Shown one piece after another: positions 52,798-62,515 of a stretch of DNA of 64,000 nucleotides; position 1 is the stretch's first letter, and each line of letters begins with the position of its first letter. Under the pieces are notes generated by a model. It searched no databases. It had not been told where the DNA came from and saw only the letters and a program-made list of their open reading frames with translations. Source of the stretch: Collimonas fungivorans Ter331 (GTDB taxonomy: Bacteria > Pseudomonadota > Gammaproteobacteria > Burkholderiales > Burkholderiaceae_D); NCBI RefSeq assembly GCF_000221045.1, contig NC_015856.1, positions 5,069,424 to 5,133,423 on the forward strand, given 5' to 3'. A program made the translations under genes and the position numbers.

Positions 52798-53694
52798 CTA
52801 TTCAGCACCTTTGAGCCGGGCGATCAGGCCGTCCAGCGTATCCAGGTCGGAAAAGTCGATGATCAGCTGGCCGCGGTTTTTGGCAGTGGTCTTGATCGTT
52901 ACCTGGGTCGCCAGCAAATCCGACAATTCTTCTTCCAGCCGAGCGATGTCGCGCGACTTTTCCTTGTTCTTGGCCGGCCGGCCGGCGCCGTTGGCTTCGG
53001 TAGTGGCGCGCACCACCAGTTTTTCGGTGTCGCGCACCGACATCCGCTTGGCCACCACCTGGCTGGCCAGCGTGATCTGGGTCGCGGCGTCCACCGCCAG
53101 CAGCGCCCGCGCGTGGCCCATGTCGATATCGCCCGCCATCAGCATGGTCTGCACCGGCTTGGCCAGGTTCAGCAGGCGCAGCAGGTTCGACACCGCGCTG
53201 CGCGAGCGCCCTACCGACACCGCCGCCTGCTCATGGGTAAAACTGAAATCGGTGATCAGGCGATGGATGCCCTGCGCTTCTTCCAGCGGATTCAGGTCCT
53301 CGCGCTGCATGTTTTCGATCAGCGCCATCGCCGCCGTGGTCTGGTCGTCGACATCCTTGACCAGCACCGGCACCTCGATCAGGCCGGCCAGCTGGGCCGC
53401 CCGGAAGCGCCGTTCGCCGGCGATGATTTCATAGTGCTGGGCGCCGTTGTGCAAGGCGATCGGCCGCACCAGGATAGGCTGCAGCAAGCCCTGCTCCTTG
53501 ATCGACGCCGCCAGCTCCGCCAGCGCGCCCTCGTCCATGCGGGTGCGCGGCTGGTATTTGCCGGCCTGCATGACGCTGACCGCCAGCACCGACGGCGCAC
53601 CGTCAATGGTCGGCACAGCTTCAGTGATATCGGTCGATCCGCCTAACAGTGCCTCCAGGCCGCGGCCCAGTCCTTTTGATTTCTTCGTGACCAT
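52798..53694 (-). CDS. parB: Chromosome partitioning protein ParB
   Basis: 298 residues. KGLGRGLEALLGG start, CTP-binding box GERRFRAAQLAGL, helix-turn-helix (FTHEQAAVSVGRSRSAVSNLLRLLNLA) and a C-terminal dimer domain (RGQLIIDFSDLDTLDGLIARL). It loads at parS sites and slides as a CTP clamp; two perfect parS sites lie 4.4 kb away in front of mnmG. Iterons fill the 136-base gap to parA. Confidence 0.97.
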   Translation of the reverse strand: MVTKKSKGLGRGLEALLGGSTDITEAVPTIDGAPSVLAVSVMQAGKYQPRTRMDEGALAELAASIKEQGLLQPILVRPIALHNGAQHYEIIAGERRFRAAQLAGLIEVPVLVKDVDDQTTAAMALIENMQREDLNPLEEAQGIHRLITDFSFTHEQAAVSVGRSRSAVSNLLRLLNLAKPVQTMLMAGDIDMGHARALLAVDAATQITLASQVVAKRMSVRDTEKLVVRATTEANGAGRPAKNKEKSRDIARLEEELSDLLATQVTIKTTAKNRGQLIIDFSDLDTLDGLIARLKGAE

Positions 53695-53733
53695 CTTTTT
53701 CCTACCGTAGATTACTGATAACGTTCTAACAAG

Positions 53734-53821
53734 CTGTGGACAACCCTGTGGGTAAATCTGTGAACAAGCCTGTGATTAAAGCTGTATAAGCCTGTATATA
53801 AGTTGTAGATAAGCTGTGCGC
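53734..53821. repeat. Eight phased DnaA-box-like iterons between parA and parB
   Basis: CTGT (once TTGT) begins eight units at 53734, 53746, 53758, 53770, 53782, 53792, 53803 and 53814: spacings 12, 12, 12, 12, 10, 11, 11, about one helical turn. The first members read TGTGGACAA, TGTGGGTAA, TGTGAACAA and TGTGATTAA, close to the DnaA box read on the other strand (TGTGGATAA). The downstream members decay. No gene is present. Candidate DnaA or other helically phased protein array, and part of the parB leader. Confidence 0.75.
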
Positions 53822-53830
53822 TACTGTCCG

Positions 53831-54601
53831 TTACATGGTCTTGATGCGTTCCACCATCTCGGCCCCAAAAGCGATGTACGCCTGCGCGCCTTTGGATGCG
53901 GCGTCAAAGGTGACGCCCGGCATGCCGTAGGAAGGCGCTTCCGCCAGCCGCACATTGCGCGGGATCACGGTCTTGAACACCTTGTCGCCGAAATGCTTTT
54001 CCAGCTCGACCGACACCTGTTGCGACAAAGTCATGCGCGGATCGAACATCACCCGCAGCAGGCCGATGATCTTCAGGTCAGGGTTGAGGTTGGCGTGCAC
54101 CTTCTTGATGGTGTTGACCAGGTCCGACAAACCTTCCAGCGCGTAATATTCGCACTGCATCGGGATGATCACCCCATGCGCCGCGCATAAGCCGTTCAGG
54201 GTCAGCATCGACAGCGCCGGCGGACAGTCGATCAAGATGAAATCGTATTCGTCGGCCACTGCGATGAAAGCATCTTTCAGACGCTTCTCGCGGTTCTCCA
54301 GCTCGACCATTTCCACTTCGGCGCCGGCCAGTTCACGGTTCGCCGGCAATACATCGAAGCCGCCGGTTTCGGAGGTCTTGCGCACCGACTTGATATCCGA
54401 CATGCCCAGCAGCACTTCATAAATCGTGGCGGACAGCGTGCCCTTGTTGATCCCGGCGCCCATGGTGGCGTTGCCTTGCGGGTCAAGGTCGGCCAGCAAT
54501 ACGCGCTGGTTGAGTTGCGCCAGGCCGGCGGCCAGGTTCACGGCGGTAGTGGTTTTACCGACCCCGCCCTTTTGATTGGCGACACAAAATATTTTTGCCA
54601 T
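53831..54601 (-). CDS. parA: Chromosome partitioning ATPase ParA
   Basis: 256 residues. Deviant Walker A KGGVGKTTTAVNLA, Walker B IDCPPALSMLTLN and conserved VQCEYYALEGL-like stretch (MQCEYYALEGLSDL). ATP-dependent DNA-binding ParA forms the gradient that moves ParB-parS. Starts the parAB pair, 21 bases after the lysE-family gene's stop. Confidence 0.97.
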   Translation of the reverse strand: MAKIFCVANQKGGVGKTTTAVNLAAGLAQLNQRVLLADLDPQGNATMGAGINKGTLSATIYEVLLGMSDIKSVRKTSETGGFDVLPANRELAGAEVEMVELENREKRLKDAFIAVADEYDFILIDCPPALSMLTLNGLCAAHGVIIPMQCEYYALEGLSDLVNTIKKVHANLNPDLKIIGLLRVMFDPRMTLSQQVSVELEKHFGDKVFKTVIPRNVRLAEAPSYGMPGVTFDAASKGAQAYIAFGAEMVERIKTM

Positions 54602-54622
54602 GTATTGGTGTAAAGGTCGTGA

Positions 54623-55258
54623 TTAGTTAGTCGTTAATTTGATGCCAAAACCGATCAGGAAAATTCCCGCGGCCCTGGAAGCGAATGCGGCGATGCGACG
54701 GTTGTGCCCCAGACGCTTGGCGGCGGTATTCCCGAGCAGTACCAGCAGACTACCGTAAAACAGCGCGCAGCTGGAGATGATCGCGGCCATGGTAAGGAAG
54801 GTCAGGCTGCCGCGCTGCGTGGCCGGATCGATGAACAGCGGGAAGAACGCCATATAGAACACGATGGCCTTGGGATTGACCAGGGTCACCAGGAAACCGC
54901 GGGTGAAATTGCTGACGCCGGTGAAACCCACGGCGGCGCTTGCGCCCTCGCCCTTCCTGGCAAACAGCAGTTTGCAGCCAAGGTAGGCCAGGTAAGCCGC
55001 GCCCAGATACTGCACCGCCTTGAACACCATCGGATTGGCGGTCAGCAAAGCGGCCACGCCGATCGCCGCCAGGAACATCAGCACCGCATCGCCCAGCATG
55101 ATGCCGAACAGCGAGGCATAACCGCCGCGCACGCCTTCCCTGCCGGCGCTGGTCAGGATGCAGAAGGTGCCGGCGCCGGGCAGCGCCAGGAACACCATGG
55201 TTGCAACGATCAGTTGCCAGACATCGGTAATGCCGAGGGTGTGGAAAAAAGCGCTCAT
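54623..55258 (-). CDS. LysE/RhtB-family amino-acid exporter
   Basis: 211 residues with six hydrophobic helices. ALPGAGTFCILTSAGREGVRGGYASLFGIMLGD near the N-terminus and FLVTLVNPKAIVFYMAFFPLFID in the middle are the RhtB/LysE motifs. Exports amino acids or homoserine lactone-like compounds. It sits inserted between rsmG and parA, which are adjacent in many related genomes. Confidence 0.9.
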   Translation of the reverse strand: MSAFFHTLGITDVWQLIVATMVFLALPGAGTFCILTSAGREGVRGGYASLFGIMLGDAVLMFLAAIGVAALLTANPMVFKAVQYLGAAYLAYLGCKLLFARKGEGASAAVGFTGVSNFTRGFLVTLVNPKAIVFYMAFFPLFIDPATQRGSLTFLTMAAIISSCALFYGSLLVLLGNTAAKRLGHNRRIAAFASRAAGIFLIGFGIKLTTN

Positions 55259-55293
55259 GGTCGACTTGCTCCTGCTCTTGTTTGCGTTCGTTG

Positions 55294-55965
55294 TTACTTG
55301 CGTTTGATGAAAACCAGGTGACGTTCCGCATCCAGCCCCGGCACCGCCAGCGGCCTTGTTTCCGTGACTTGCCAGCCGGCCGGCAGGCGCGCGATTTCCT
55401 CATCCGGACGCACGCCCTTGAGGGCGATGAACCGGCCATCGTCGGTCAGCAAATGTTCCGACCAGTTGATAAAATCGGTTAACTCCGCAAATGCCCGCGA
55501 AGTGATCACATCGAATTTCTGCGCTACCTGCAACTGCTCTACCCGGGCAGTGTGAACACTTACATTGCCCAGGCCCAGCTCGGCTTTTACCTGGGTCAGG
55601 AATGCTGTTTTCTTGTGCACCGTGTCGATCATCGACACCCGCATCCGCGGCCTGGCCTTGCCGGCCCAGATCGCCAGGATCATCCCTGGCAGGCCGCCGC
55701 CGGCGCCTACGTCGAGCACATTCTCTGCCTCGGTAAAAGCCGGCACTACCGCCAGCGAATCCAGCAAATGGTGGGTCATCATCTGCGCCGGTTCGCGGAT
55801 CGAGGTCAGGTTATACACCTTGTTCCACTTCGCCAGCAGGTCCAGATAGGCCAGCAGTTGCTGCTGCTGCCCCTGGTCCAGCGCGATTCCCAGTGCCGAT
55901 GCCCCTTGCTGCAGGCTCGCTTCCAGCGCTTGTTTTGCCGCCGGCGCGGTCTGCGTTGAACTCAT
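55294..55965 (-). CDS. rsmG: 16S rRNA (guanine-N7) methyltransferase RsmG (GidB)
   Basis: 223 residues. SAM-binding VLDVGAGGGLPGMILAIW, then SMIDTVHKKTAFLTQV and FDVITSRAFAELTDFINW. It methylates G527 of 16S rRNA. It follows mnmG on the minus strand, the classic gidA-gidB order. Confidence 0.97.
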   Translation of the reverse strand: MSSTQTAPAAKQALEASLQQGASALGIALDQGQQQQLLAYLDLLAKWNKVYNLTSIREPAQMMTHHLLDSLAVVPAFTEAENVLDVGAGGGLPGMILAIWAGKARPRMRVSMIDTVHKKTAFLTQVKAELGLGNVSVHTARVEQLQVAQKFDVITSRAFAELTDFINWSEHLLTDDGRFIALKGVRPDEEIARLPAGWQVTETRPLAVPGLDAERHLVFIKRK

Positions 55966-56045
55966 GTTGCCATTCCTCGATTATGCGGGCAATTACCTTG
56001 ATGGTAGTGCTTAGGTAGTTGATTAAGTAGTTGATAACTAAGCGA

Positions 56046-57971
56046 TCAGGCGGCCTGATCATCTGCATTCAAGCGCTTCATGCCGCCCTTTTTCAGGTGC
56101 ACCAGCAGCAGCGACAAGGCGGCCGGCGTGACGCCGGAAATGCGCGAAGCCTGGCCGAAGGTTTCCGGCCGGTGCAGGTTCAGCTTCTGGCGTACCTCGA
56201 TCGACAGCGCCTGTACGTCCATATAGTCGAGGTCGGCCGGCAGCTTCAGGTTTTCATTGTGCTCGTGGCGCTCTACTTCTTTCGCCTGGCGGTCGATATA
56301 ACCGGCGTATTTGACCTGGATCTCGACCTGTTCCTTGACCGTGTCGTCCTGTACGCCCGGACCGCCCAGGTCCTGGCCATCCAGGCCCTTGAGCGTCATC
56401 AGTTGATCGTATGAAACATTTGGACGGCGCAACAGGTCGACCAGCGAATATTCGCGTTCGATGGCTTTGCCCAGCAAGCGCTCGGCTTCGGCTTCAGCCA
56501 CGATGCGCGGATTGACCCAAGTCGAACGCAGGCGCTCCATCTCGAGCGCCACCGCCTCGCGCTTTTTCTCGAACTGCGCCCATTGGGCGTCGCCGACGCA
56601 ACCCAGCTGGCGGCCGATCTCGGTCAGGCGCAGGTCGGCGTTGTCCTCGCGCAGGCTGAGGCGATACTCGGCGCGGCTGGTGAACATGCGGTATGGCTCT
56701 TGCACGCCTTGGGTGATCAGGTCATCGACCAGCACGCCGAGGTAGGCTTCGTCGCGGCGCGGAGTCCAGGCATCGCGTTCCTGTGTTTGCAGCGCCGCGT
56801 TCAAGCCGGCCAGCATGCCTTGCGCCGCCGCCTCTTCATATCCGGTGGTGCCGTTGATCTGGCCGGCGAAATACAGGCCCTGGATCGACTTGGTTTCCAG
56901 CGAAGCCTTCAAGGCGCGCGGATCGAAGTAATCGTATTCGATCGCGTAGCCTGGGCGCAGGATGTGGGCATTTTCCAGGCCGCGCATGGAATGCACCAGG
57001 GCCAGCTGCACGTCGAACGGCAAGCTTGTCGAAATACCATTAGGATAGAACTCGTTGGTGGTCAGCCCTTCCGGCTCCAGGAATATCTGGTGCGAATCCT
57101 TGCCAGCAAAACGGTGGATCTTGTCTTCTATCGACGGACAGTAGCGCGGCCCCACTCCTTCGATCACGCCGGTGTACATCGGGCTGCGGTCGAGGCCGGC
57201 GCGGATGATGTCATGCGTCTGTTGGTTGGTATGGGTAATCCAGCAAGGCAGTTGCGCCGGATGCATGGACGCATTGCCCATCACCGAGAATACCGGCACC
57301 GGATCGAGGTCCCCGGGCTGTTCCTGCATCCCGGAAAAATCGATAGTGCGGCCGTCGATGCGCGGCGGCGTGCCGGTTTTCAGGCGGCCTTGCGGCAGTT
57401 TCAGTTCTTTGAGGCGCGCCGACAGGGAAATCGCCGGCGGGTCACCAGCTCGGCCGGCAGAATAGTTATTAAGCCCAACGTGGATTTTCCCGTCGAGGAA
57501 AGTCCCGGCGGTCAGCACCACCGCCCTGCTGCGGAACTGGATGCCGACTTGGGTAACGGCGCCGACCACGCGATCGCCCTCTACCAGCAGGTCATCCACT
57601 GCTTGCTGGAACAGCCAGAGGTTTTCCTGGTTTTCCAGGCGCGAACGGATCGCTTGCTTGTACAGGATGCGGTCGGCTTGCGCGCGCGTTGCGCGTACGG
57701 CTGGCCCCTTGGAGGAATTCAGGATGCGGAACTGGATGCCTGCTTCATCGGTAGCGATCGCCATCGCGCCGCCCATTGCATCGACCTCTTTCACCAGGTG
57801 GCCCTTGCCTATCCCGCCGATTGAAGGGTTGCACGACATTTGGCCCAGGGTCTCGATATTGTGTGTCAACAATAGAGTCTTCTGGCCCATGCGGGCAGAC
57901 GCCAGCGCGGCTTCGGTGCCGGCGTGGCCGCCGCCGACGACGATTACATCAAAATGTGTAGGAAAAAGCAT
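56046..57971 (-). CDS. mnmG: tRNA uridine-34 modification enzyme MnmG (GidA)
   Basis: 641 residues, full length. FAD-binding [17 protein letters not shown], then [36 protein letters not shown] and [11 protein letters not shown]. With MnmE it makes 5-carboxymethylaminomethyl-U34. Two parS sites lie in its upstream region. Confidence 0.98.
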   Translation of the reverse strand: MLFPTHFDVIVVGGGHAGTEAALASARMGQKTLLLTHNIETLGQMSCNPSIGGIGKGHLVKEVDAMGGAMAIATDEAGIQFRILNSSKGPAVRATRAQADRILYKQAIRSRLENQENLWLFQQAVDDLLVEGDRVVGAVTQVGIQFRSRAVVLTAGTFLDGKIHVGLNNYSAGRAGDPPAISLSARLKELKLPQGRLKTGTPPRIDGRTIDFSGMQEQPGDLDPVPVFSVMGNASMHPAQLPCWITHTNQQTHDIIRAGLDRSPMYTGVIEGVGPRYCPSIEDKIHRFAGKDSHQIFLEPEGLTTNEFYPNGISTSLPFDVQLALVHSMRGLENAHILRPGYAIEYDYFDPRALKASLETKSIQGLYFAGQINGTTGYEEAAAQGMLAGLNAALQTQERDAWTPRRDEAYLGVLVDDLITQGVQEPYRMFTSRAEYRLSLREDNADLRLTEIGRQLGCVGDAQWAQFEKKREAVALEMERLRSTWVNPRIVAEAEAERLLGKAIEREYSLVDLLRRPNVSYDQLMTLKGLDGQDLGGPGVQDDTVKEQVEIQVKYAGYIDRQAKEVERHEHNENLKLPADLDYMDVQALSIEVRQKLNLHRPETFGQASRISGVTPAALSLLLVHLKKGGMKRLNADDQAA

Positions 57972-58067
57972 AGTGCGCCTCTTGGAGACGATGAAAAACA
58001 GTGGGCTGAGGCGTGATTATAAAGCATGCAGCCGCCGCTTACACTTCTACGGTTATGACTCAGCCGA

Positions 58068-58083
58068 TGTTTCACGTGAAACA
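58068..58083. other. parS site 1
   Basis: TGTTTCACGTGAAACA, a perfect 16-bp parS palindrome, extended to 18 bp by an outer A/T pair. ParB is expected to load here. Lies 97 bases upstream of mnmG. Confidence 0.97.
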
Positions 58084-58127
58084 TTGGCCGAGTCAAACTC
58101 ATCTGGCCCAAAAACAACAACGGCGAC

Positions 58128-58143
58128 TGTTTCACGTGAAACA
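58128..58143. other. parS site 2
   Basis: A second perfect 16-bp parS, 60 bases from the first (start to start). It is embedded in a longer imperfect palindrome of about 28 bp, with GGCGA on the left and TCGCC on the right, and one mismatched pair between arms and core. Confidence 0.97.
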
Positions 58144-58174
58144 ATCGCCGCTTCTGAAAAGCCGATTATGGAAA

Positions 58175-58948
58175 TTACTTAAGGAAGGCGTCGTAACCCG
58201 TTTTCAAGATCAGTACCGACACCACCATCAAAAACAGCTTACGCACAAAACCGCTGCCATGTTTGAGCGCCAGTCGCGTACCTACCAAAGAGCCGCCGAC
58301 ATTGCAGATAGCCATTATCAATCCAAGTTGCCAGATGATATGGCCGCTATATCCAAACCACAGCAAGGCGGCCAGGTTGGTCGCAACATTGATTACCTTG
58401 GATACTGCCGACGCAGCCAGGAAATCGAAGCCGAAAAACCGCACAAACAGGAAAATCAGGAAGCTACCTGTACCAGGGCCGAAAACACCGTCATAAAATC
58501 CGATACCGCCGCCAATCAGTACCGCGAACAGCTTCTCTTTCGAGCCGGTATGCAGAGGGGCATGGATACTGCCGAAATCTTTCTTCTTTATCGTATAGAT
58601 GGCGACCGCCAGCAAGATGAAAGGCAGCGACTTGCGGATTGCCTCGGTAGGTATATGGGTTACGGTGTATGCGCCCAGGAAGGAAAACAGGAAGGCCGCC
58701 CCTGCGGCAGGGAGCGCAGCGCTCCAGGCCAGCTTGACGCGTTTCGCAAAATTGACGGCAGCGGCGCCAGTGCCGAATATCCCGGCCAGCTTGTTGGTTC
58801 CGAAGATAGTTGCCGGTGCGCTGTTCGGCAGCATGGAAAACAAGGCGGGAATCTGGATCAGGCCCCCTCCTCCAACCACGGCATCAATCAGGCCGGCAAC
58901 AAAACTGGCAAGGGCGAGGATAAGGAAATCGGGGAATAATTCAGGCAT
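58175..58948 (-). CDS. TSUP (TauE/SafE)-family permease
   Basis: 257 residues from ATG 58948 (MPELFPDFLILALASFVAGLIDAVVGGGGLIQIPAL). Eight or so helices, and the second-half motif GFYDGVFGPGTGSF. Family members export sulfite, sulfoacetate or organosulfonates or act as anion carriers. No sulfur genes are adjacent; the substrate is unknown. A TTG at 58978 is a possible earlier start. Confidence 0.9.
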   Translation of the reverse strand: MPELFPDFLILALASFVAGLIDAVVGGGGLIQIPALFSMLPNSAPATIFGTNKLAGIFGTGAAAVNFAKRVKLAWSAALPAAGAAFLFSFLGAYTVTHIPTEAIRKSLPFILLAVAIYTIKKKDFGSIHAPLHTGSKEKLFAVLIGGGIGFYDGVFGPGTGSFLIFLFVRFFGFDFLAASAVSKVINVATNLAALLWFGYSGHIIWQLGLIMAICNVGGSLVGTRLALKHGSGFVRKLFLMVVSVLILKTGYDAFLK

Positions 58949-59117
58949 GATGAATGATGCGATATTGAAGACACGCAATTCTACGTGCCTGAGTCCGGGC
59001 CAACATGCTGGACAGCTATGTTATTTACTCATAGCTATCCAAGTAATTCGATTGGCTGAATAGGACAGTAAACTATCTGCCTATTATTTAAGCAGATCGG
59101 GCTAGCCTGATGCGGAA

Positions 59118-59153
59118 ATAAAAAACCCGTACCAGCCAGGCTGCGTACGGGTT
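59118..59153 (-). terminator. Intrinsic terminator of the liv genes
   Basis: AACCCGTAC (59124-59132) and GTACGGGTT (59145-59153) form a 9-bp stem with a 12-base loop. On the minus strand TTTTTTATTT follows. It lies 25 bases beyond the livM stop. Confidence 0.88.
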
Positions 59154-59178
59154 GTTTTGGCGCGCGGCCAGGATTACA

Positions 59179-60186
59179 TCATCCTGTCCGGGAAGAGCGC
59201 TTGAGCAAGGCCGAAATTTCGCCGACAATCCCGCGCCGGAAAGCCAGCACGCAGACGATAAAGATGAAGCCAGTGACGATGGTGACCGATTCGCCCAGGC
59301 CGTTGAACCAGTCGATATGAGTCACCGAAGCCAGCCAGTTGCCGATATCGCCCAGCTTGTTTTCCAGCACAATGATGATCAGCGCGCCGACAATCGGCCC
59401 GATGATGGTGCCCAAACCACCTACCAGAGTCATCAGCACTACCAGGCCCGACATGGTCCAGTGCACGTCGGTCAGCGTTTCAAAACCCAGCACCAGCGTC
59501 TTGGTGGAACCAGCCAGGCCCGACAGCGCCGCCGACAGCACAAACGCCAGCAGCTTGTAGCGGTTGACGTCGTAACCCAGTGAAATGGCGCGCGGCTCGT
59601 TTTCCTTGATCGCTTTCAGCACCTGGCCGAACGGAGAATTCACGGTGCGCATGATCAGGGCGAAGCCGGCCACGGCAATCGCCAGCACCACGTAATACAA
59701 GGTCAGGTCGCTGCCAAGGTCGATGAATCCCAGCAAATGTCCGCGCGGCACGCCTTGCAGACCGTCCTCGCCGCCCGTGAACGGCATCTGCAGGCAAACG
59801 AAATACAGCATCTGCGCCAGGGCCAGCGTGATCATGGTGAAATAAATCCCTTGCCGCCGGATCGCCAGGCTGCCCATCACCAGGCCGATCAGCGCACCGG
59901 TGGCGGTGCCCGCGAGCAACCCTACTTCGGTCGGCAAGCCCAGTGTCTGCAGCGCATATCCGGCAATGTAGCCGGCGCCGCCGAAGAACGCGGCATGTCC
60001 AAACGACAACAAACCGGTAAAGCCGATCAGCAGATTGAACGCGCAGGCAAACAGCGCGAAGCAGATGATCTTCATCAGGAACACCGGATAGATGCCGAAC
60101 GGCGCCGCCAACGCGGCCGCCAGCAGCAAGCCGTAGCCGATTTTTTTATTCACGATTGCATTCATAGACATAGCCGCTCCGCTCAT
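59179..60186 (-). CDS. livM: Branched-chain amino-acid ABC permease LivM
   Basis: 335 residues, about 9-10 helices. CFALFACAFNLLIGFTGLLSFGHAAFFGGAGYIAGY and the permease loop around AIKENEPRAISLGYDVNRYKLLAF are typical. It overlaps the livH stop by 4 bases (ATGA). With LivH it forms the membrane channel of a high-affinity Leu/Ile/Val (or related amide/aromatic) transporter. Confidence 0.94.
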   Translation of the reverse strand: MSGAAMSMNAIVNKKIGYGLLLAAALAAPFGIYPVFLMKIICFALFACAFNLLIGFTGLLSFGHAAFFGGAGYIAGYALQTLGLPTEVGLLAGTATGALIGLVMGSLAIRRQGIYFTMITLALAQMLYFVCLQMPFTGGEDGLQGVPRGHLLGFIDLGSDLTLYYVVLAIAVAGFALIMRTVNSPFGQVLKAIKENEPRAISLGYDVNRYKLLAFVLSAALSGLAGSTKTLVLGFETLTDVHWTMSGLVVLMTLVGGLGTIIGPIVGALIIIVLENKLGDIGNWLASVTHIDWFNGLGESVTIVTGFIFIVCVLAFRRGIVGEISALLKRSSRTG

Positions 60187-61067
60187 TTCTCTTTGCCGAA
60201 CAGGCCTGCCGGCCGGATCATCAGCACAATCGCCATCACGATGAACACCACCGTGGCCGACGCTTCCGGATAAAACACGCGGGTCAGTCCCTCGATCACG
60301 CCCAGCCCGAGGCCCGTGATGATGGAGCCCATGATGGAACCCATGCCGCCGATCACCACAACCGCGAATACGACGATAATCAGGTTCGAACCCATCAGTG
60401 GCGAGACCTGGATCACCGGCGCCGCCAGCACCCCGGCAAAGGCCGCCAAAGCGACGCCGAAGCCGTAGGTCAAGGTCACCATCAGCGGCACGTTGACGCC
60501 GAACGCTTCCACCAGCTTCGGATTCTCAGTGCCGGCGCGCAGGTAGGCGCCCAGCTTGGTCTTTTCGATCACGAACCAGGTCGCAAAACACACCGTCAGC
60601 GACGCCAGCACCACCCAGGCGCGGTAGTTAGGCAGCACCATGAAGCCAAGGTCGGTGGCGCCGCTCAGCAGCTCAGGCACCGAAAACGGCTGGCCGGAGA
60701 CGCCGTAGAAAGAGCGGAAGATGCCCTCCACCATCAAGGTGATGCCGAAGGTCAGCAGCAAGCCGTACAGGTGGTCCAGCTTGTACAGCCAGCGCAGCAT
60801 GGTCCTTTCGATGACGATGCCGAACAGCCCCACCAGCAGCGGCGCCAGCGCCAGCATCACCCAGTAATTCAGGTTGAAATAAGTCAGCCCGATCCAGGCC
60901 AGGAAGGCGCCCATCATGTACAGCGCACCGTGGGCGAAATTGATCACGTTGAGCAGGCCGAAGATCACCGCCAGGCCAAGCGACAGCATGGCGTAGAACG
61001 AACCGTTGACGAGCCCCAGCAGCAGCTGGCTCATCAAGGCTTGAAAGGGAATGCCGAATATTTCCAT
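60183..61067 (-). CDS. livH: Branched-chain amino-acid ABC permease LivH
   Basis: 294 residues, about 8 helices. LGLVNGSFYAMLSLGLAVIFGLLNVINFAHGALYMMGAF is the LivH signature, and the permease loop carries GTENPKLVEAFGVNVPLMV. Pairs with LivM, with which it overlaps. Confidence 0.95.
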   Translation of the reverse strand: MEIFGIPFQALMSQLLLGLVNGSFYAMLSLGLAVIFGLLNVINFAHGALYMMGAFLAWIGLTYFNLNYWVMLALAPLLVGLFGIVIERTMLRWLYKLDHLYGLLLTFGITLMVEGIFRSFYGVSGQPFSVPELLSGATDLGFMVLPNYRAWVVLASLTVCFATWFVIEKTKLGAYLRAGTENPKLVEAFGVNVPLMVTLTYGFGVALAAFAGVLAAPVIQVSPLMGSNLIIVVFAVVVIGGMGSIMGSIITGLGLGVIEGLTRVFYPEASATVVFIVMAIVLMIRPAGLFGKEK

Positions 61068-61220
61068 GGCAATGTCATCAAAAGATCACTCGTGCGAGTG
61101 AATAACTATCGAACAGCGCGCCACGCAGCGCAGGGAAACCGGTCCCCTTGCACTGCGCGGCGCGCCGGGCATATCTTCAGCGTCGAGCTGCGCCCTCTCA
61201 ATTGCGGCGCGGCAGCCCTG

Positions 61221-62435
61221 TTACTTCCACAAGGCGCATTTGCTCTCGGCCTTGGAGGCAAAAGCCTGTTCGCCAGGAATGGTCTGGATCTTGTTCAGGT
61301 AATCCCATGGATATTTCGAATCGGCCGGCGCCTTGACCTGGTACAGCGTCATGTCATGCACCACGCGGCCATCCGCGCGCAGGTAAGCGTTCTTGGCGTA
61401 CATGTCGTTGAACTTGGCCTTGCGCAGCTGTTCCATCACCTTGTCGCCGTCATCGGTGCCGATCGTCTTGACAGCGGCCAGGTACTGCATCGCTGCGGAA
61501 TAATCGCCGGCCTGCAGGCTGGACGGTTCCTTTTTCATTTTCTCGAAATAACGCTTCGCCCATTTGCGCGACTCGTCGTTCTGGTCCCAGTACCAGCTGT
61601 CGGTCAGGTACATGCCCTGGGTCTGTTTCAGGGTCAGCGAATGGATGTCGTTGATGAACACCAGCAGGCCGGCCAGCTTGGCATTCTTGGTGACGCCGAA
61701 TTCATTGGCGGCCTTGACCGAGTTGATCAGGTCGCCGCCGGCGTTCGCCAGGCCGATGATCTGTGCCTTGGACGATTGCGCCTGCAGCATGAAGGAAGAA
61801 AAATCGGAGGCGTTGAGCGGATGCTTGACCGCGCCCAGCACGGTGCCGCCGGAGGATTTCACCACCGCGGTCGTATCTTTTTCCAGCGAGGCGCCGAAAG
61901 CATAATCGGCCGTCAGGAAGTACCAGCTCTTGCCGCCCTGCTTGACCACCGCCGAACCGGTGCCATGGGCCAGAGCGTAGGTATCGTAAGCATAGTGGAC
62001 TGTGTAAGGCGTGCATTCCTCGTTGGTCAGGCGGGTGCTGCCGGCGCCGATTTCGAAGAACGGTTTTTTCTTTTCCACCGCAATCTTCGCCATCGCCAGC
62101 GCGGTGCCGGAGTTGGTGCCGCCGATCAGCATGTCCAGGCCTTGCTGGTCAAACCATTCGCGCGCCTTGCTCGATGCGATGTCAGCCTTGTTCTGATGAT
62201 CCGCCACCACCAGTTCGATTTTCTTGCCGTTGATGGCGCCGCCCATGTCGGCGATCGCCATCTTGATCGCTTCCGCGCCGCCGGGGCCGTCGATGTCGGA
62301 ATAGACGCTGGACATGTCGGTGATGAAACCGATCTTGATGGTGTCCCCGGAAATCTGTGCCGATGCCTGCGTAGCAAGACCGAGGGCAAGCGTGCTGCCG
62401 ACCGCGACTGCTAAAGTCTTTAATTTGATATTCAT
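61221..62435 (-). CDS. livK: Branched-chain amino-acid-type binding protein (LivK-like)
   Basis: 404 residues from ATG 62435 (GGAGAAGACA ahead). Signal peptide with cleavage near AQA (residue 27). SGDTIKIGFITDMSSVYSDIDGPGG, VVADHQNKADIASS and MLIGGTNSGTALAM resemble the LivK/amide-binding family, and its size is above E. coli LivK (about 370). The ligand could be an aromatic or branched substrate. It is the receptor for LivH/LivM, encoded 153 bases downstream. Confidence 0.9.
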   Translation of the reverse strand: MNIKLKTLAVAVGSTLALGLATQASAQISGDTIKIGFITDMSSVYSDIDGPGGAEAIKMAIADMGGAINGKKIELVVADHQNKADIASSKAREWFDQQGLDMLIGGTNSGTALAMAKIAVEKKKPFFEIGAGSTRLTNEECTPYTVHYAYDTYALAHGTGSAVVKQGGKSWYFLTADYAFGASLEKDTTAVVKSSGGTVLGAVKHPLNASDFSSFMLQAQSSKAQIIGLANAGGDLINSVKAANEFGVTKNAKLAGLLVFINDIHSLTLKQTQGMYLTDSWYWDQNDESRKWAKRYFEKMKKEPSSLQAGDYSAAMQYLAAVKTIGTDDGDKVMEQLRKAKFNDMYAKNAYLRADGRVVHDMTLYQVKAPADSKYPWDYLNKIQTIPGEQAFASKAESKCALWK

Positions 62436-62515
62436 TGTCTTCTCCATTTTTTTACACGACCCTTGTTTATGCGACTTATTTTTCTCGCCACCGCAATCAG
62501 CGAGACTCCCCAGAC

